Shown in pieces: positions 7,301-16,282 of a DNA stretch of 64,000 bases. The notes below the pieces were generated by a model. It saw only the letters and a program-made list of their open reading frames with translations. It had not been told where the DNA came from and ran no database searches. The position numbers and the translations under genes are program-made. How positions within the stretch are numbered: the first letter of the stretch is position 1; the number at the start of each line of letters is the position of its first letter. Source of the DNA: Rhodothermales bacterium (GTDB lineage Bacteria; Bacteroidota; Rhodothermia; Rhodothermales; Bin80); assembly GCA_958296045.1 (NCBI GenBank), contig CATQHT010000003.1, positions 1,065,246 to 1,129,245 of the forward strand, given 5' to 3'.

Positions 7301-9064
7301 TTAGCCCAGCTTCTGCTTGAGTTGCCCAACCAAACGGTTCCTTCTCGCCTCGTAAAACTCGATAAAGTCAGCCATTCTTGAAGGTACAGAACCCAGAAGG
7401 TGTTTCTCTATGTGATGGCTCTGATCATCAAACTCTTCAGCTAACCATTCGGCTGGCATGGTTGCACCCTTGCTTTTGTTCATCGCCGCGGACAGGAGCT
7501 GGAGATTGCCGAGCCGGTTCACTCGGTCTCTGAAGTCATAAATCTTATCCTCGGGAATCCCTGCATCCCGCAGCTTAGCCGTCGTAAATCTGGTAGCGGG
7601 GAAGATGTGGTCTACCTCTAACGGTACGTCTGGATTGACGTCTGGAAAGATCAGCGACAGAAGCGCAAAGGCTCGACCCTTCTTCGACTCCGTATCTGCG
7701 AGCTCTTCTATCTCTTCCTCGGCGAACGTAAGGCCCCCCATTTTCTCCCCAAGCTCAGCAGCAGGAAAGCCCTGGCTCGTGGAACTGCGGATTACCTTCC
7801 GCAGCGCCTGTAGCAGTGAATCGACGCTGCGCCAGACTCCGCTCTTTATGAGGCTACGAATCAGCCAACCGCGAATCGCCTTCCGGTCGGCCCTATACCT
7901 TGAGCTGCCAAGAAAATCCTTGCCATGCTCCTCCCGATGCAGGTAGTAGGCGATGGGTAATACAGCGCTATTGGCCGTTAGTCTGTCCCCATCAAAGCCG
8001 AATCCTGCAATCAGTTCGACAGTTAAGTAAAGTGTGGACTTGACAGATGACCACTCGCGTTCGAGCACCGCCATATTCTCGCGGTTGAAATTGTCGACCT
8101 TGAACTTCACACTTGCGATGTCGCTCAGCATCAGGCCCGCCCTGAGTATCAGGTCCTTAGAGAAGTCAAAACCCGGTACAATTCTGTTAAGATCGTCTAC
8201 AAGATTGAGAATTGCGGCTCGAGCGTCAAGGTGTTTCCACTGTGCTACCGCTATCGACAGAAGAAGGTCGGAATGAGACAGCTTCGTGCCGCCATCATTC
8301 ATGCGGATAAAGATCTGAACGACCTTATCCAAGCTCTGCTCATCCACCACGTAATACGACATCGGAGTCTCTTGCCGAACCCTTCGATACAACGTGTCAA
8401 GCGTGTAGTAGGCATTCTCAAGCCAATGCTGTTCAAGGTGCTCGGTCAGCCATTTGAGCATTGGTGGTCCACCGTCCATGCCGAGAATGTCGCTGACCCG
8501 AAACCAGCACTGAGCAGTGCCAGCAGCATCCTCGACAAACCCTTCACGATCGTTCTCGCGTCGGAAACTGAACCGATAGGCTGCACCCTCGTCTGCGTCT
8601 TTGCGGGGAGCACCCTCGTCTGCGTCTTTGCGGGAACCGCTCAGAAGATCCAAGAATAGATGCCGCTTCGGATAGGCATCCGCGCTTTTCCGCCACTTGT
8701 ATTTCAGTTTCACCGCGAGGCTCCCCCGGAGGCCAACGTTGAAGGCAGTCAAGCGCTGTTGGCCGTCGAGCACCAACGTGAGCCGCCTATCGCGGATTTC
8801 CCCAAGCCCGGGGCAATGCGGGTTGTCGCGCTCATGGTATTCACGTACGAACCCGAAGTAGCGAAACTTACCGCAGTTTTTTCGGGCTACATCCCAGTAA
8901 AGGAAAGTCCCGAACGGAAATCCCTGCATCAAGCTGTCGAACAACCTGCAGATCTGGTCGGGCTTCCAGACAAACTCCCTCTGTATCGCGGGGAGCACGA
9001 GGTCGTTTCGATGGATCTCGTCCAGGGTCCTCTCAATGGTCTTGCCGATCTCGTACTTGGACAT
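7301..9064 (-). CDS. GmrSD-like DUF262/DUF1524 (HNH) protein, putative type IV restriction enzyme
   Basis: This is a protein of about 587 residues from the ATG at 9064; a TTG seven codons upstream is less likely. The N-terminal DUF262 domain shows LPAIQREFVW, LFDSLMQGFPFGTFL and the NTP-binding DGQQRL motif, followed by FIRMNDGGTKLSHSDLLLS. The C-terminus has an HNH-like VDHIFPATRF block and LGNLQLLSAAMNKSKG typical of DUF1524. GmrSD enzymes cleave DNA carrying glucosylated hydroxymethylcytosine using nucleotide hydrolysis; in single-chain homologues both domains are fused as here, and the true target is unknown. A 9-residue duplication (RKDADEGAP/RKDADEGAA) lies in the middle. It stands alone, with no methylase nearby. 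Confidence 0.88.
   Translation of the reverse strand: MSKYEIGKTIERTLDEIHRNDLVLPAIQREFVWKPDQICRLFDSLMQGFPFGTFLYWDVARKNCGKFRYFGFVREYHERDNPHCPGLGEIRDRRLTLVLDGQQRLTAFNVGLRGSLAVKLKYKWRKSADAYPKRHLFLDLLSGSRKDADEGAPRKDADEGAAYRFSFRRENDREGFVEDAAGTAQCWFRVSDILGMDGGPPMLKWLTEHLEQHWLENAYYTLDTLYRRVRQETPMSYYVVDEQSLDKVVQIFIRMNDGGTKLSHSDLLLSIAVAQWKHLDARAAILNLVDDLNRIVPGFDFSKDLILRAGLMLSDIASVKFKVDNFNRENMAVLEREWSSVKSTLYLTVELIAGFGFDGDRLTANSAVLPIAYYLHREEHGKDFLGSSRYRADRKAIRGWLIRSLIKSGVWRSVDSLLQALRKVIRSSTSQGFPAAELGEKMGGLTFAEEEIEELADTESKKGRAFALLSLIFPDVNPDVPLEVDHIFPATRFTTAKLRDAGIPEDKIYDFRDRVNRLGNLQLLSAAMNKSKGATMPAEWLAEEFDDQSHHIEKHLLGSVPSRMADFIEFYEARRNRLVGQLKQKLG
8583..8636. repeat. 27-bp tandem duplication inside the DUF262 gene
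   Basis: GCACCCTCGTCTGCGTCTTT begins at 8583 and again at 8610. The two 27-bp units are nearly identical and add nine residues in frame. Confidence 0.9.
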
Positions 9065-9267
9065 GGTAAGCTGGGCTTTAGTCAATGGGCGACACTTGGC
9101 GTTCCACGGTCGCCTCTTGTAGGGAACGCCCTAAGTATAACAAAGTCCATGGAACAGTCTTCCGTGTGCCCCGCCCAGCACCGGCCCGGCTCCACGGGCC
9201 GCCAGAGGCATGCTGACCAGTACCGCTGCCGACGACGACGGGCCGCCTCGGCCCAATTGGACTCAAG

Positions 9268-9729
9268 TTAGCAAGGGTCCACGCGCCAGCCCAGCTCCAC
9301 TTCCGTCGCTTGGCGCCGCACCTTGGACGGAAGAGCCACCAGCACAACAGACGCCTCAGTACCCACCAAACCGTCGGGAAGCAGGATAACGCCCGTAGCC
9401 CTGCCCCGGCCGCCGCTGAGATGCTCGCGCTGAGCCTCCACGCGCAACGGCACACCCACCGGCACCGACCGACGAAAACGCACCTCCATGCGGGCCGCCA
9501 CAGCGAAATTGTGGATATCCTCCACCAACGAGACACGGCAGATAATTTCGTCCAAGATGGCGGACTGGACGCCACCATGGACAATCCCCGGATAACCCTG
9601 ATACTCCTGGGAAATGACATGATCGGCCCACACGCGGTCATCCCCGTTGTCGAAAAACCGCATGTACAGCCCGCGCGGATTGTCACGCCCGCAAACAAAG
9701 CAGTAGTTGGAGTTGGGCTGCGGCTTCAC
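9268..9729 (-). CDS. PaaI-family hot-dog thioesterase
   Basis: This is a 153-residue single hot-dog-fold protein, predicted to hydrolyse acyl-CoA thioesters in the cytosol. It has the N-terminal CFVCGRDNPRGLYM block and the catalytic-helix motif HGGVQSAILDEI (residues 51-62), which supplies the acidic residue used by 4HBT enzymes. The start is GTG at 9729, supported by a strong AAGGAGG Shine-Dalgarno seven bases upstream that overlaps the end of pntB; translation is likely coupled and the gene forms the tail of the pnt operon. The substrate is unknown. Confidence 0.85.
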   Translation of the reverse strand: MKPQPNSNYCFVCGRDNPRGLYMRFFDNGDDRVWADHVISQEYQGYPGIVHGGVQSAILDEIICRVSLVEDIHNFAVAARMEVRFRRSVPVGVPLRVEAQREHLSGGRGRATGVILLPDGLVGTEASVVLVALPSKVRRQATEVELGWRVDPC

Positions 9730-9732
9730 AGC

Positions 9733-11136
9733 CTATACCTCCTTGACCTCACCAATCAGCGCCGTCACGGAATCCTTGGCGTCGCCGAACAGCATCCGCG
9801 TCCGAGAAGCGAAAAACAGCTCATTCTGTACACCCGCATAGCCGGGACGCATACTCCTCTTGAGCACAACGGCAGCCCGGGACTGGTCTACGTTAAGTAT
9901 AGGCATTCCATAAATCGGACTCGCCTGGTCATGGCGCGCTGCCGGGTTGACCACATCGTTTGCTCCGATCACAAGCGTCACATCGGCGGTCTCAAACTCA
10001 TGATTGATCTCATCCATCTCGAAGAGCTGGTCATAAGGCACGTTCGCCTCCGCTAAGAGCACATTCATGTGTCCCGGCATTCGACCCGCCACCGGGTGGA
10101 TCGCATATTTCACCTCCACACCCAGCTCCTGCAAGAGATCCGCCAGCTCTCGAACTTGGTGCTGCGCCTGCGCCACGGCAAGACCGTATCCGGGTACAAT
10201 AATAACTTTCTGAGCATAGGCGAGCAGAATCGCTGTGTCATCAGCCGTCGTAGCCGTAGCCGTGCGGCCATCCAATGCTCCCGCCACGCTGCTGGCCGAA
10301 ATGTCCGACTCCTGCCCGAATCCGCCCATCAGCACATTGAGCAGCGATCGGTTCATTGCCACACACATAATATTGGTCAGAATCAGCCCCGACGCGCCCA
10401 CCAGAGCGCCGCTGACAATCAGCGCCGTGTTGCCAAGCACGAACCCGGTGGCAGCAGCCGCCAAGCCCGACAGGGAATTCAAGAGCGCTACAACCACCGG
10501 CATGTCGGCACCGCCGATCGGAAGAACGAACAAGATGCCCAAAAGCAGCGCGAGGCCCGTCAAAACCAGCACCCCGAAAAGCGACGGTGCCAAAGGCGCA
10601 AACACTGCGGCTGGACCGGCCATTGCCCAAACCATCGCCGCTATAGCACCGGCAGTCACCAGCCCCATCACCACGCGCTGACCAGGGTAGCTTAATGGGT
10701 TGCCACTGATGCGCCCGCTGAGCTTGCCGAACGCCACGAAGCTCCCGCTGAAGGTGACCATCCCGATAAGAACACTGATGGTGATCGTCAGGGTCGCACT
10801 CCAACCGGTGGCGCGGACCACCTCGGCCGCAGCCACCAGCGCAGAAGCTAAACCGCCAAACCCGTTAAAGGCAGCCACCAGCTCCGGCATGGCGGTCATG
10901 CGCACACGGCGCGCTAGTAACAGCCCAACAAGACCGCCAATTCCCAGCCCGACGATAACCTCTACCGGCGAGAGTATTTCTCGAAGGAACAGCGTGGCCA
11001 CCACGGCCAGAAGCATCCCAAGCGCCGCGAGCTGATTGCCGCCTCGCGCCGTAGCCGGCGACTGCAGGCGCTTCAGACCTACAATAAATAGCGCCGCCGC
11101 TACCAGGTAGGCCAGATCGATCAGCTCAATAGTCAT
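9733..11136 (-). CDS. pntB: NAD(P) transhydrogenase subunit beta
   Basis: This 467-residue inner-membrane protein couples proton entry to hydride transfer from NADH to NADP+. The first half has about nine hydrophobic helices with Gly-rich segments. The last ~180 residues form the NADP(H)-binding dIII domain, with VIIVPGYGLAVAQAQ (residue ~310), HPVAGRMPGHMNVLLAEA and the TLVIGANDVVNPAA block. Length is normal for PntB. It follows pntA2 on the same strand with 13 bp between them, making a three-cistron split-alpha transhydrogenase operon. Confidence 0.96.
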   Translation of the reverse strand: MTIELIDLAYLVAAALFIVGLKRLQSPATARGGNQLAALGMLLAVVATLFLREILSPVEVIVGLGIGGLVGLLLARRVRMTAMPELVAAFNGFGGLASALVAAAEVVRATGWSATLTITISVLIGMVTFSGSFVAFGKLSGRISGNPLSYPGQRVVMGLVTAGAIAAMVWAMAGPAAVFAPLAPSLFGVLVLTGLALLLGILFVLPIGGADMPVVVALLNSLSGLAAAATGFVLGNTALIVSGALVGASGLILTNIMCVAMNRSLLNVLMGGFGQESDISASSVAGALDGRTATATTADDTAILLAYAQKVIIVPGYGLAVAQAQHQVRELADLLQELGVEVKYAIHPVAGRMPGHMNVLLAEANVPYDQLFEMDEINHEFETADVTLVIGANDVVNPAARHDQASPIYGMPILNVDQSRAAVVLKRSMRPGYAGVQNELFFASRTRMLFGDAKDSVTALIGEVKEV

Positions 11137-11149
11137 TTCGATAGATGCG

Positions 11150-11431
11150 CTACCGCTTAACGGGCCCTCTCTTGAACATCTGCAGCATTCTGTCAGTCAC
11201 CAGAAATCCGCCCACCACGTTGATAGTCGCAGCGATCAGTGCCACAAGACCCAAGTACCGAGCCCACGGACCTTCCGTCATCCCTACAGCCACCAGCGCA
11301 CCGACGATGGTGATCCCGCTAATGGCATTCGAGCCCGACATCAGAGGCGTATGCAACGTCTGAGGAACTTTGCTGATCACTTCGCGCCCCACAAACATCG
11401 ATAGCACAAAGTATGTCAGATACTGGATCAT
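11150..11431 (-). CDS. pntA2: NAD(P) transhydrogenase subunit alpha part 2
   Basis: This 93-residue small membrane subunit corresponds to the C-terminal transmembrane part of PntA, which is a separate gene in many bacteria. It shows YFVLSMFVGREVISKVPQ, the PLMSGSNAISGITIVGA motif and a third helix. It sits 7 bp downstream of pntA1 and 13 bp upstream of pntB. Confidence 0.95.
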   Translation of the reverse strand: MIQYLTYFVLSMFVGREVISKVPQTLHTPLMSGSNAISGITIVGALVAVGMTEGPWARYLGLVALIAATINVVGGFLVTDRMLQMFKRGPVKR

Positions 11432-11438
11432 GACGCGC

Positions 11439-12566
11439 CTATGCCTCCAGCAAGCTGTTTACTCGATCATTGACGACCTTGCCACCATACGTTACGCAAG
11501 CCGCCTGGAAGATAGCATCATCAAAGGCTGCCACGAACTGCCCGTCCACAATAAACGCACTCGCCATGGCGGCCACGGTCCGTGCATACAGGCTACTTGC
11601 ATCATATGACATGGTGGACGGCAGATTTGTCGGACCCATAATGGTGACGCCATGCCGTGTCACGGTGGCATCCGGCTGCGTTAACACACAGTTGCCGCCC
11701 GTCGCAGCAGCTAGGTCCACCACGATGCTCCCCGGCTTCATGGCCCGCACGGCCGCTTCGGTCACCAACGTAGGCGCTAGGCGCCCTGGAATCTGCGCCG
11801 TAGTGATTACCACATCGCTCTTAGCCACATGCGGTACCAGAAGCTCAGTCTGCTGCTTGGCCTTGGCCTGCATCAGCGCACGGGCATAGCCACCCGCATC
11901 CTCCATGTCCTCAACGTCCAAATCAAGCTCCACGAACTGCGCTCCCAGGCTCTGCACCTCCTCGGTGACCGCCTCGCGTATGTCGTACCCCCAGACGCGC
12001 GCACCGAGCCGGCGAGCCGTCGCAATAGCCTGAAGGCCCGCCACACCTGCACCCAATACCAGCACCGTGGCGGGACGGACGGTTCCAGCCGCCGTGGTCA
12101 AGAGCGGGAAAAAGCGCGGCAGCTCCGCCGCTGCCAGCAGCACCCCCCTATACCCTGCAAGGGAGGCCATCGCGCTTAGCGCATCCATGCCTTGTGCACG
12201 CGAAATGCGCGGCACAAGCTCCATAGCAACAGCGGTGATACCTCTTTGAGCCAGTAGCTCGACCATACGTGGCTGCTCAAGCGGTTGCAGGAGCCCGACC
12301 AGCACACTCTCGGTGCGCATTAGCGCCATGTCGGCTTGCGTGAGCGGCTGCACGCAGGTGACAAGACCACAGGACAGCACCTCGGCACGCGACCCCACGC
12401 GTGCACCCGCGTCCATATACGCGGCATCCGGGCAATAGGCGCTTTCTCCTGCGCCCGCTTCTACGACAATGCGCACGCCCTTCTTGAACAAAGGACGCAA
12501 GCTTCCAGGGACTAGAGACACGCGGCGCTCACCCGCTGCCGTCTCCTTAACTACCCCTATCGTCAT
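11439..12566 (-). CDS. pntA1: NAD(P) transhydrogenase subunit alpha part 1
   Basis: This is a 375-residue NAD(H)-binding dI subunit, related to alanine dehydrogenase. The N-terminus MTIGVVKETAAGERRVSLVP fixes the start at 12566; a GTG-type extension to 12623 would overlap serC and lacks family similarity. The Rossmann motif VLVLGAGVAGLQAIATARRLGA is split here as VLVLGAGVAG near residue 170, and DLAAATGGNCVLTQPD is near 275. It heads the pntA1-pntA2-pntB operon, which lies 37 bp after serC on the same strand and may be transcribed with it. Confidence 0.95.
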   Translation of the reverse strand: MTIGVVKETAAGERRVSLVPGSLRPLFKKGVRIVVEAGAGESAYCPDAAYMDAGARVGSRAEVLSCGLVTCVQPLTQADMALMRTESVLVGLLQPLEQPRMVELLAQRGITAVAMELVPRISRAQGMDALSAMASLAGYRGVLLAAAELPRFFPLLTTAAGTVRPATVLVLGAGVAGLQAIATARRLGARVWGYDIREAVTEEVQSLGAQFVELDLDVEDMEDAGGYARALMQAKAKQQTELLVPHVAKSDVVITTAQIPGRLAPTLVTEAAVRAMKPGSIVVDLAAATGGNCVLTQPDATVTRHGVTIMGPTNLPSTMSYDASSLYARTVAAMASAFIVDGQFVAAFDDAIFQAACVTYGGKVVNDRVNSLLEA

Positions 12567-12603
12567 TTCGGCCCCATCATGGTGCGCGCCAATATACGAT
12601 GTG

Positions 12604-13680
12604 TCAACCGTTAATCTGCTCAAAGTGGCGCATAAATGCTACCAGGTCCTCGACAGCTTCTAGGGGACAGGCGTTATATATGGAGGCGCGCATGCCCCCG
12701 ACGGAGCGATGCCCCTTCAGCGCCACCATGCCCGCCTCTTGGGCGTCAGCAACAAAGCCCGTTTCGAGGGCCGGGTCCACCAGTCGGAAGGTAACGTTCA
12801 TAACTGAACGCGCCTGTGGTCTCACCGTACCGCGATAAAAGTCCGTGCTGTCTATCATATCATACAATAACGCGGCTTTCTGCGCATTGACCGACTCCAT
12901 GGCTGCCACGCCACCTTTGCTTTCCAGCCATCGGAGCACCTTTTCGACCACATAGACCGCGACCACCGGAGGCGTGTTGAAACACTTCGCCGCATGCGTC
13001 CCATAGTCGAGCATGGTGGGCAGTGGCGCATTACGCCTTTTGAGAAAGGATTTGCGCACCAGCACGAGGGTGACTCCGGCAGGCCCGATATTTTTTTGCG
13101 CGCCCGCATAGATCAGACCATAGCGGCCAAGGTCGATCGGACGGCTCAGAAAATCGCTAGAGGCATCACAGACCAGCGGCACCGGAGCCTGGGGCTCTTT
13201 GCGATACTGCGTTCCAAAAACAGTGTTGTTGGAGGTGAAGTGGACATAGGCGGCCGACGGGTCCAGGTCGTTTGCTTCCGGGATGTAAACGAAGGCGCTG
13301 TCTTTGCTGGATGCCGCACAGCGGGCCCGGCCCAACAGCCGCGCCTCCGCAAGCGCCTTGCTGGCCCATGTCCCGGTCACCAGATAGTCCGCCGATCCTC
13401 CCGGAGGCAGAAAGTTGAGCGGCACCTGATGAAACTGCATGGATGCCCCTCCCTGCAAAAACAGGATATGCCAGTCAGTAGTCAGCCCCAACAGGCGCCG
13501 CAGCGCGCCGCGCGCCGACGCCTCAATATCCATATAGGCGGTGCTGCGGTGGGAAATTTCCATCACCGAAGCTCCGGTGTTCCGGTACACAGGTAGCTCG
13601 CGACGGACGGATTCGATGACCTCTAGGGGCAGCGCCCCCGGACCCGCTGAAAAGTTGTGCAGCCGTGGTGAGTTTTCCAT
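12604..13680 (-). CDS. serC: Phosphoserine aminotransferase
   Basis: This 358-residue class V PLP aminotransferase converts 3-phosphohydroxypyruvate and glutamate to phosphoserine. It starts at ATG 13680 (MENSPRLHNFSAGPGALP, the characteristic FSAGP opening). Other landmarks are FLQGGASMQF for phosphate binding, CDASSDFLSRPID, and the PLP-lysine in YAGAQKNIGPAG. It is 10 bp downstream of serA. Confidence 0.97.
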   Translation of the reverse strand: MENSPRLHNFSAGPGALPLEVIESVRRELPVYRNTGASVMEISHRSTAYMDIEASARGALRRLLGLTTDWHILFLQGGASMQFHQVPLNFLPPGGSADYLVTGTWASKALAEARLLGRARCAASSKDSAFVYIPEANDLDPSAAYVHFTSNNTVFGTQYRKEPQAPVPLVCDASSDFLSRPIDLGRYGLIYAGAQKNIGPAGVTLVLVRKSFLKRRNAPLPTMLDYGTHAAKCFNTPPVVAVYVVEKVLRWLESKGGVAAMESVNAQKAALLYDMIDSTDFYRGTVRPQARSVMNVTFRLVDPALETGFVADAQEAGMVALKGHRSVGGMRASIYNACPLEAVEDLVAFMRHFEQING

Positions 13681-13690
13681 CACGCGTATG

Positions 13691-14893
13691 TTACAGCGTT
13701 ACCAGTGTGGCCGCCAGCACATGTGGCTGGCGCCCGATTTCCTGGATCAGCAGCTCATCGGGTTCGCCATCGACGCGGATCCTGGCGCACGCCGTACGGC
13801 TCCCTGAAGCAAATACCAAATTCTCCATCTCCTGTACGTTGAGGTTTGCGCCGCGCACTATGTCGAGGATGGAGGCCAGCGCGCCGATCCGGTCGCGGTG
13901 GCGTACCGTCAACAGGTGCGAGGCGACAGACTGACGCGCGATGTTGAGGCAGTTCGGTACGAAGCCCTGCTCCGCAAAGGTTCGGATGACCCTTACCGTT
14001 TCATTTGCGGTAGCTTCCTGGGCCTGCCTGGTAGATGCCCCCACATGGTGCGTCACATACATGCCGGCATGGCTGGCCAGTGGCCACTCCAAAGGCCCCT
14101 CTTTGTAACGCGGTTCGTCATCGAACACATCCACGGCTGCTCGGATGCCCTTGTTGTTCAGCGCCCACTCCAGCGCCTCCTCGTCCACCACGGCGCCGCG
14201 TGCGGTGTTGATCAGTAGCGCCCCCGGCTTCATGGCGCGAAAAAATTCAAATCCAGCCAAGTGCCGCGTCTCTCTGGTGGCCGCTACATGTAGCGTGACC
14301 ACATCAGACACGGCGGCCGCGTCAATCGGCGAAGGCGCCCGGGTCACCCCCGCGGCGTGGGCCGCCTGGGGCGTTAATGACCGGCTCCAAGCCACAACAT
14401 GCATGTTGAGACCCAATGCGGCTCCTGCCACTAGGCGTCCTATAGATCCGAACCCTATCACGCCTAGGGTGCGCTGGCTCAGGCCGCGGGCTTTGGCATA
14501 CTCTGCCTTATTCCACCATCCCTCACGTGACGCCTGGACCATCTCGGGGATGCGGCGATCGAGCGACAACATGAGCGCTACCGCCAGCTCCGCCACCGCG
14601 TGGCCGTTGCGGCCTGGGCAGTTGGCCACAAAGATGCCCATCCGACTGGCGGCATTGACGTCAATGTTGTCAACACCAGCCCCGGCGCGGACTACCAGTC
14701 CCAAAGACGGGCTGGCCTTCAGAGTTTCCGCATCCACCTTCGTCGAACGGACCACTAGGACATGCGCCGCCAGCGCATCGAGCGTCTGGCGCAGCGTTGC
14801 GCCTTCCACCAGCGTCATGGTTACATCGTGCCCCGCAGCCCGCAGCGAAACTAGGCTGGCGGCAGGCAGCTTGTCGGCTACGAGGACTCTCAT
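13691..14893 (-). CDS. serA: D-3-phosphoglycerate dehydrogenase
   Basis: This 400-residue 2-hydroxyacid dehydrogenase with a C-terminal ACT-like domain performs the first step of serine synthesis. Evidence includes VRAGAGVDNIDV, the NAD motif GVIGFGSIGRLV (near 150), INTARGAVVDEEAL with the catalytic Arg, and the His in THHVGAST. The tail beginning TVRHRDRIGALASILDIV is the ACT domain for feedback or assembly. The start ATG at 14893 overlaps the stop of the DUF1015 gene (ATGA), so the two are translationally coupled. Confidence 0.95.
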   Translation of the reverse strand: MRVLVADKLPAASLVSLRAAGHDVTMTLVEGATLRQTLDALAAHVLVVRSTKVDAETLKASPSLGLVVRAGAGVDNIDVNAASRMGIFVANCPGRNGHAVAELAVALMLSLDRRIPEMVQASREGWWNKAEYAKARGLSQRTLGVIGFGSIGRLVAGAALGLNMHVVAWSRSLTPQAAHAAGVTRAPSPIDAAAVSDVVTLHVAATRETRHLAGFEFFRAMKPGALLINTARGAVVDEEALEWALNNKGIRAAVDVFDDEPRYKEGPLEWPLASHAGMYVTHHVGASTRQAQEATANETVRVIRTFAEQGFVPNCLNIARQSVASHLLTVRHRDRIGALASILDIVRGANLNVQEMENLVFASGSRTACARIRVDGEPDELLIQEIGRQPHVLAATLVTL

Positions 14894-16095
14894 TCGATGA
14901 TGGTATCGAACATGTGTACAAGCAAACCGCTACGCAGCTTAGGCTCAAACCATGTTGACTTGGGCGGCATCAGCTCTCCAGCATCGGAAACCTCAAGGAG
15001 CTCCTCCATGCTGGTAGGATACATGGAAAACGCCGCGCCATCTTTCATGCGGTCCACGCGTGCTTCAAGCTCGTCCGTGCTCCGGTTTCCGCCGACGTAC
15101 CCGATCCTAGAATCAGACCGCGGGGACATTAACCGGAAGGCCGGCTCAAGCACGAATTCGTGGAGGCGCGCCACATCCAGTCCACTGGCGACGCCAGCCC
15201 TCTGCGTAGGCGGCAGCTGAATCGTATGCCATTGCCCGCTGACATATACGCACACTTCGCCTTTACGTGTGGGCACAGTCTGCGTGCTGGGCGGTCCCAA
15301 TGTCACTCCCGTTTTGCGGATGATCGCTTCTTTTGCGTCCCCGGCGAACGATATGACACGGTTGTAAGGTAGGATCACCATCTCCTCCGCGGGGAACAGC
15401 ACGGCAGGAAACATGTCACTCCCACGCACCTTCATAATGTCATACGCCTGCGCCGCCGCACTGCACCGGTGGTGACCGTCAGCGATATACAGGTACGGCA
15501 CTTCGGCAAAGGCAGTCACGAGTGCCTCGGTACGCTGTAGACGCCAGACGGTATGCCTAACGCCGTCTTCCGCTTCAAAGTCGAACAGAGGATCCTCTTG
15601 CTGGGCCCGTGCCACCTCTTCTGCGACCGCCGCATGGTTGCGGTATGTCAGCATGACGGGTTCTGCGTGTGTACGCTGGCGCACGATATGCTGCAGGCGG
15701 CCTTCCACCTTGTAGGGACGCGTCTTTTCGTGCCTGCGGATCGTACCGTCCTCATATTCAGACACCGTGACACATCCGAAAACCCCGCGCATGGCATGGT
15801 CTGGTGATGCTAGCCGGTAGATGTAGAGCGCAGGTACGGGGTCATGCACACTACTATCGCTGAACCGGTAGTCAGACAGGTTCGTCCATCCCTGCTGGAA
15901 AACCTCCTGCGCGTTCTCGACGGTGTCAGGGGGAAGATCTATCTCTGGAAGCACCACATGCAGGAAGCTCAGCGGGTTTCCCTCAGCCAGAGCTCGTGCC
16001 TCTTCTACGCTTACCACGTCATACGGCACCGACGCCACTGCCTTGACGGTCTCCGGCGTGGGCCTAAGAGCGCAAAACGGTCTGATAGTCGCCAT
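14890..16095 (-). CDS. DUF1015 family protein
   Basis: This protein of about 401 residues begins MATIRPFCALRPTPETV at 16095; the longer frame to 16203 adds 36 residues with no family match. It carries the DUF1015 landmarks RPFCALRP, SVPYDVVSVEEAR, NPLSFLHVVLPE, TRPYKVEGRLQH, YIADGHHRCSAA and the C-terminal RIGYVGG. The biochemical role of the family is not settled. It commonly neighbours serA/serC, and here it overlaps serA by four bases, pointing to a role tied to serine metabolism (inference). Confidence 0.93.
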   Translation of the reverse strand: MATIRPFCALRPTPETVKAVASVPYDVVSVEEARALAEGNPLSFLHVVLPEIDLPPDTVENAQEVFQQGWTNLSDYRFSDSSVHDPVPALYIYRLASPDHAMRGVFGCVTVSEYEDGTIRRHEKTRPYKVEGRLQHIVRQRTHAEPVMLTYRNHAAVAEEVARAQQEDPLFDFEAEDGVRHTVWRLQRTEALVTAFAEVPYLYIADGHHRCSAAAQAYDIMKVRGSDMFPAVLFPAEEMVILPYNRVISFAGDAKEAIIRKTGVTLGPPSTQTVPTRKGEVCVYVSGQWHTIQLPPTQRAGVASGLDVARLHEFVLEPAFRLMSPRSDSRIGYVGGNRSTDELEARVDRMKDGAAFSMYPTSMEELLEVSDAGELMPPKSTWFEPKLRSGLLVHMFDTIIE

Positions 16096-16282
16096 GCACG
16101 CAATTGTCTGGTAGGGGCTGTACAAGCGGGGTCGCCCGTGCACTAGGCACATGCCACGACGCGCAGTATAACCGCTGCGGGCGCCCAGTGTGCCGTGGGG
16201 CAAGACTTCACGGAACTTTCACTGTTCGTCGCGAGCCGGGGAATCTTTGGTCCGAGGTTTTTCGTATCATTGCTTTCGAATT

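Noticed and set aside
9310-10056. Long plus-strand frames opposite the PaaI and pntB genes
   Set aside because: They are antisense shadows of well-supported minus-strand genes in GC-rich DNA.
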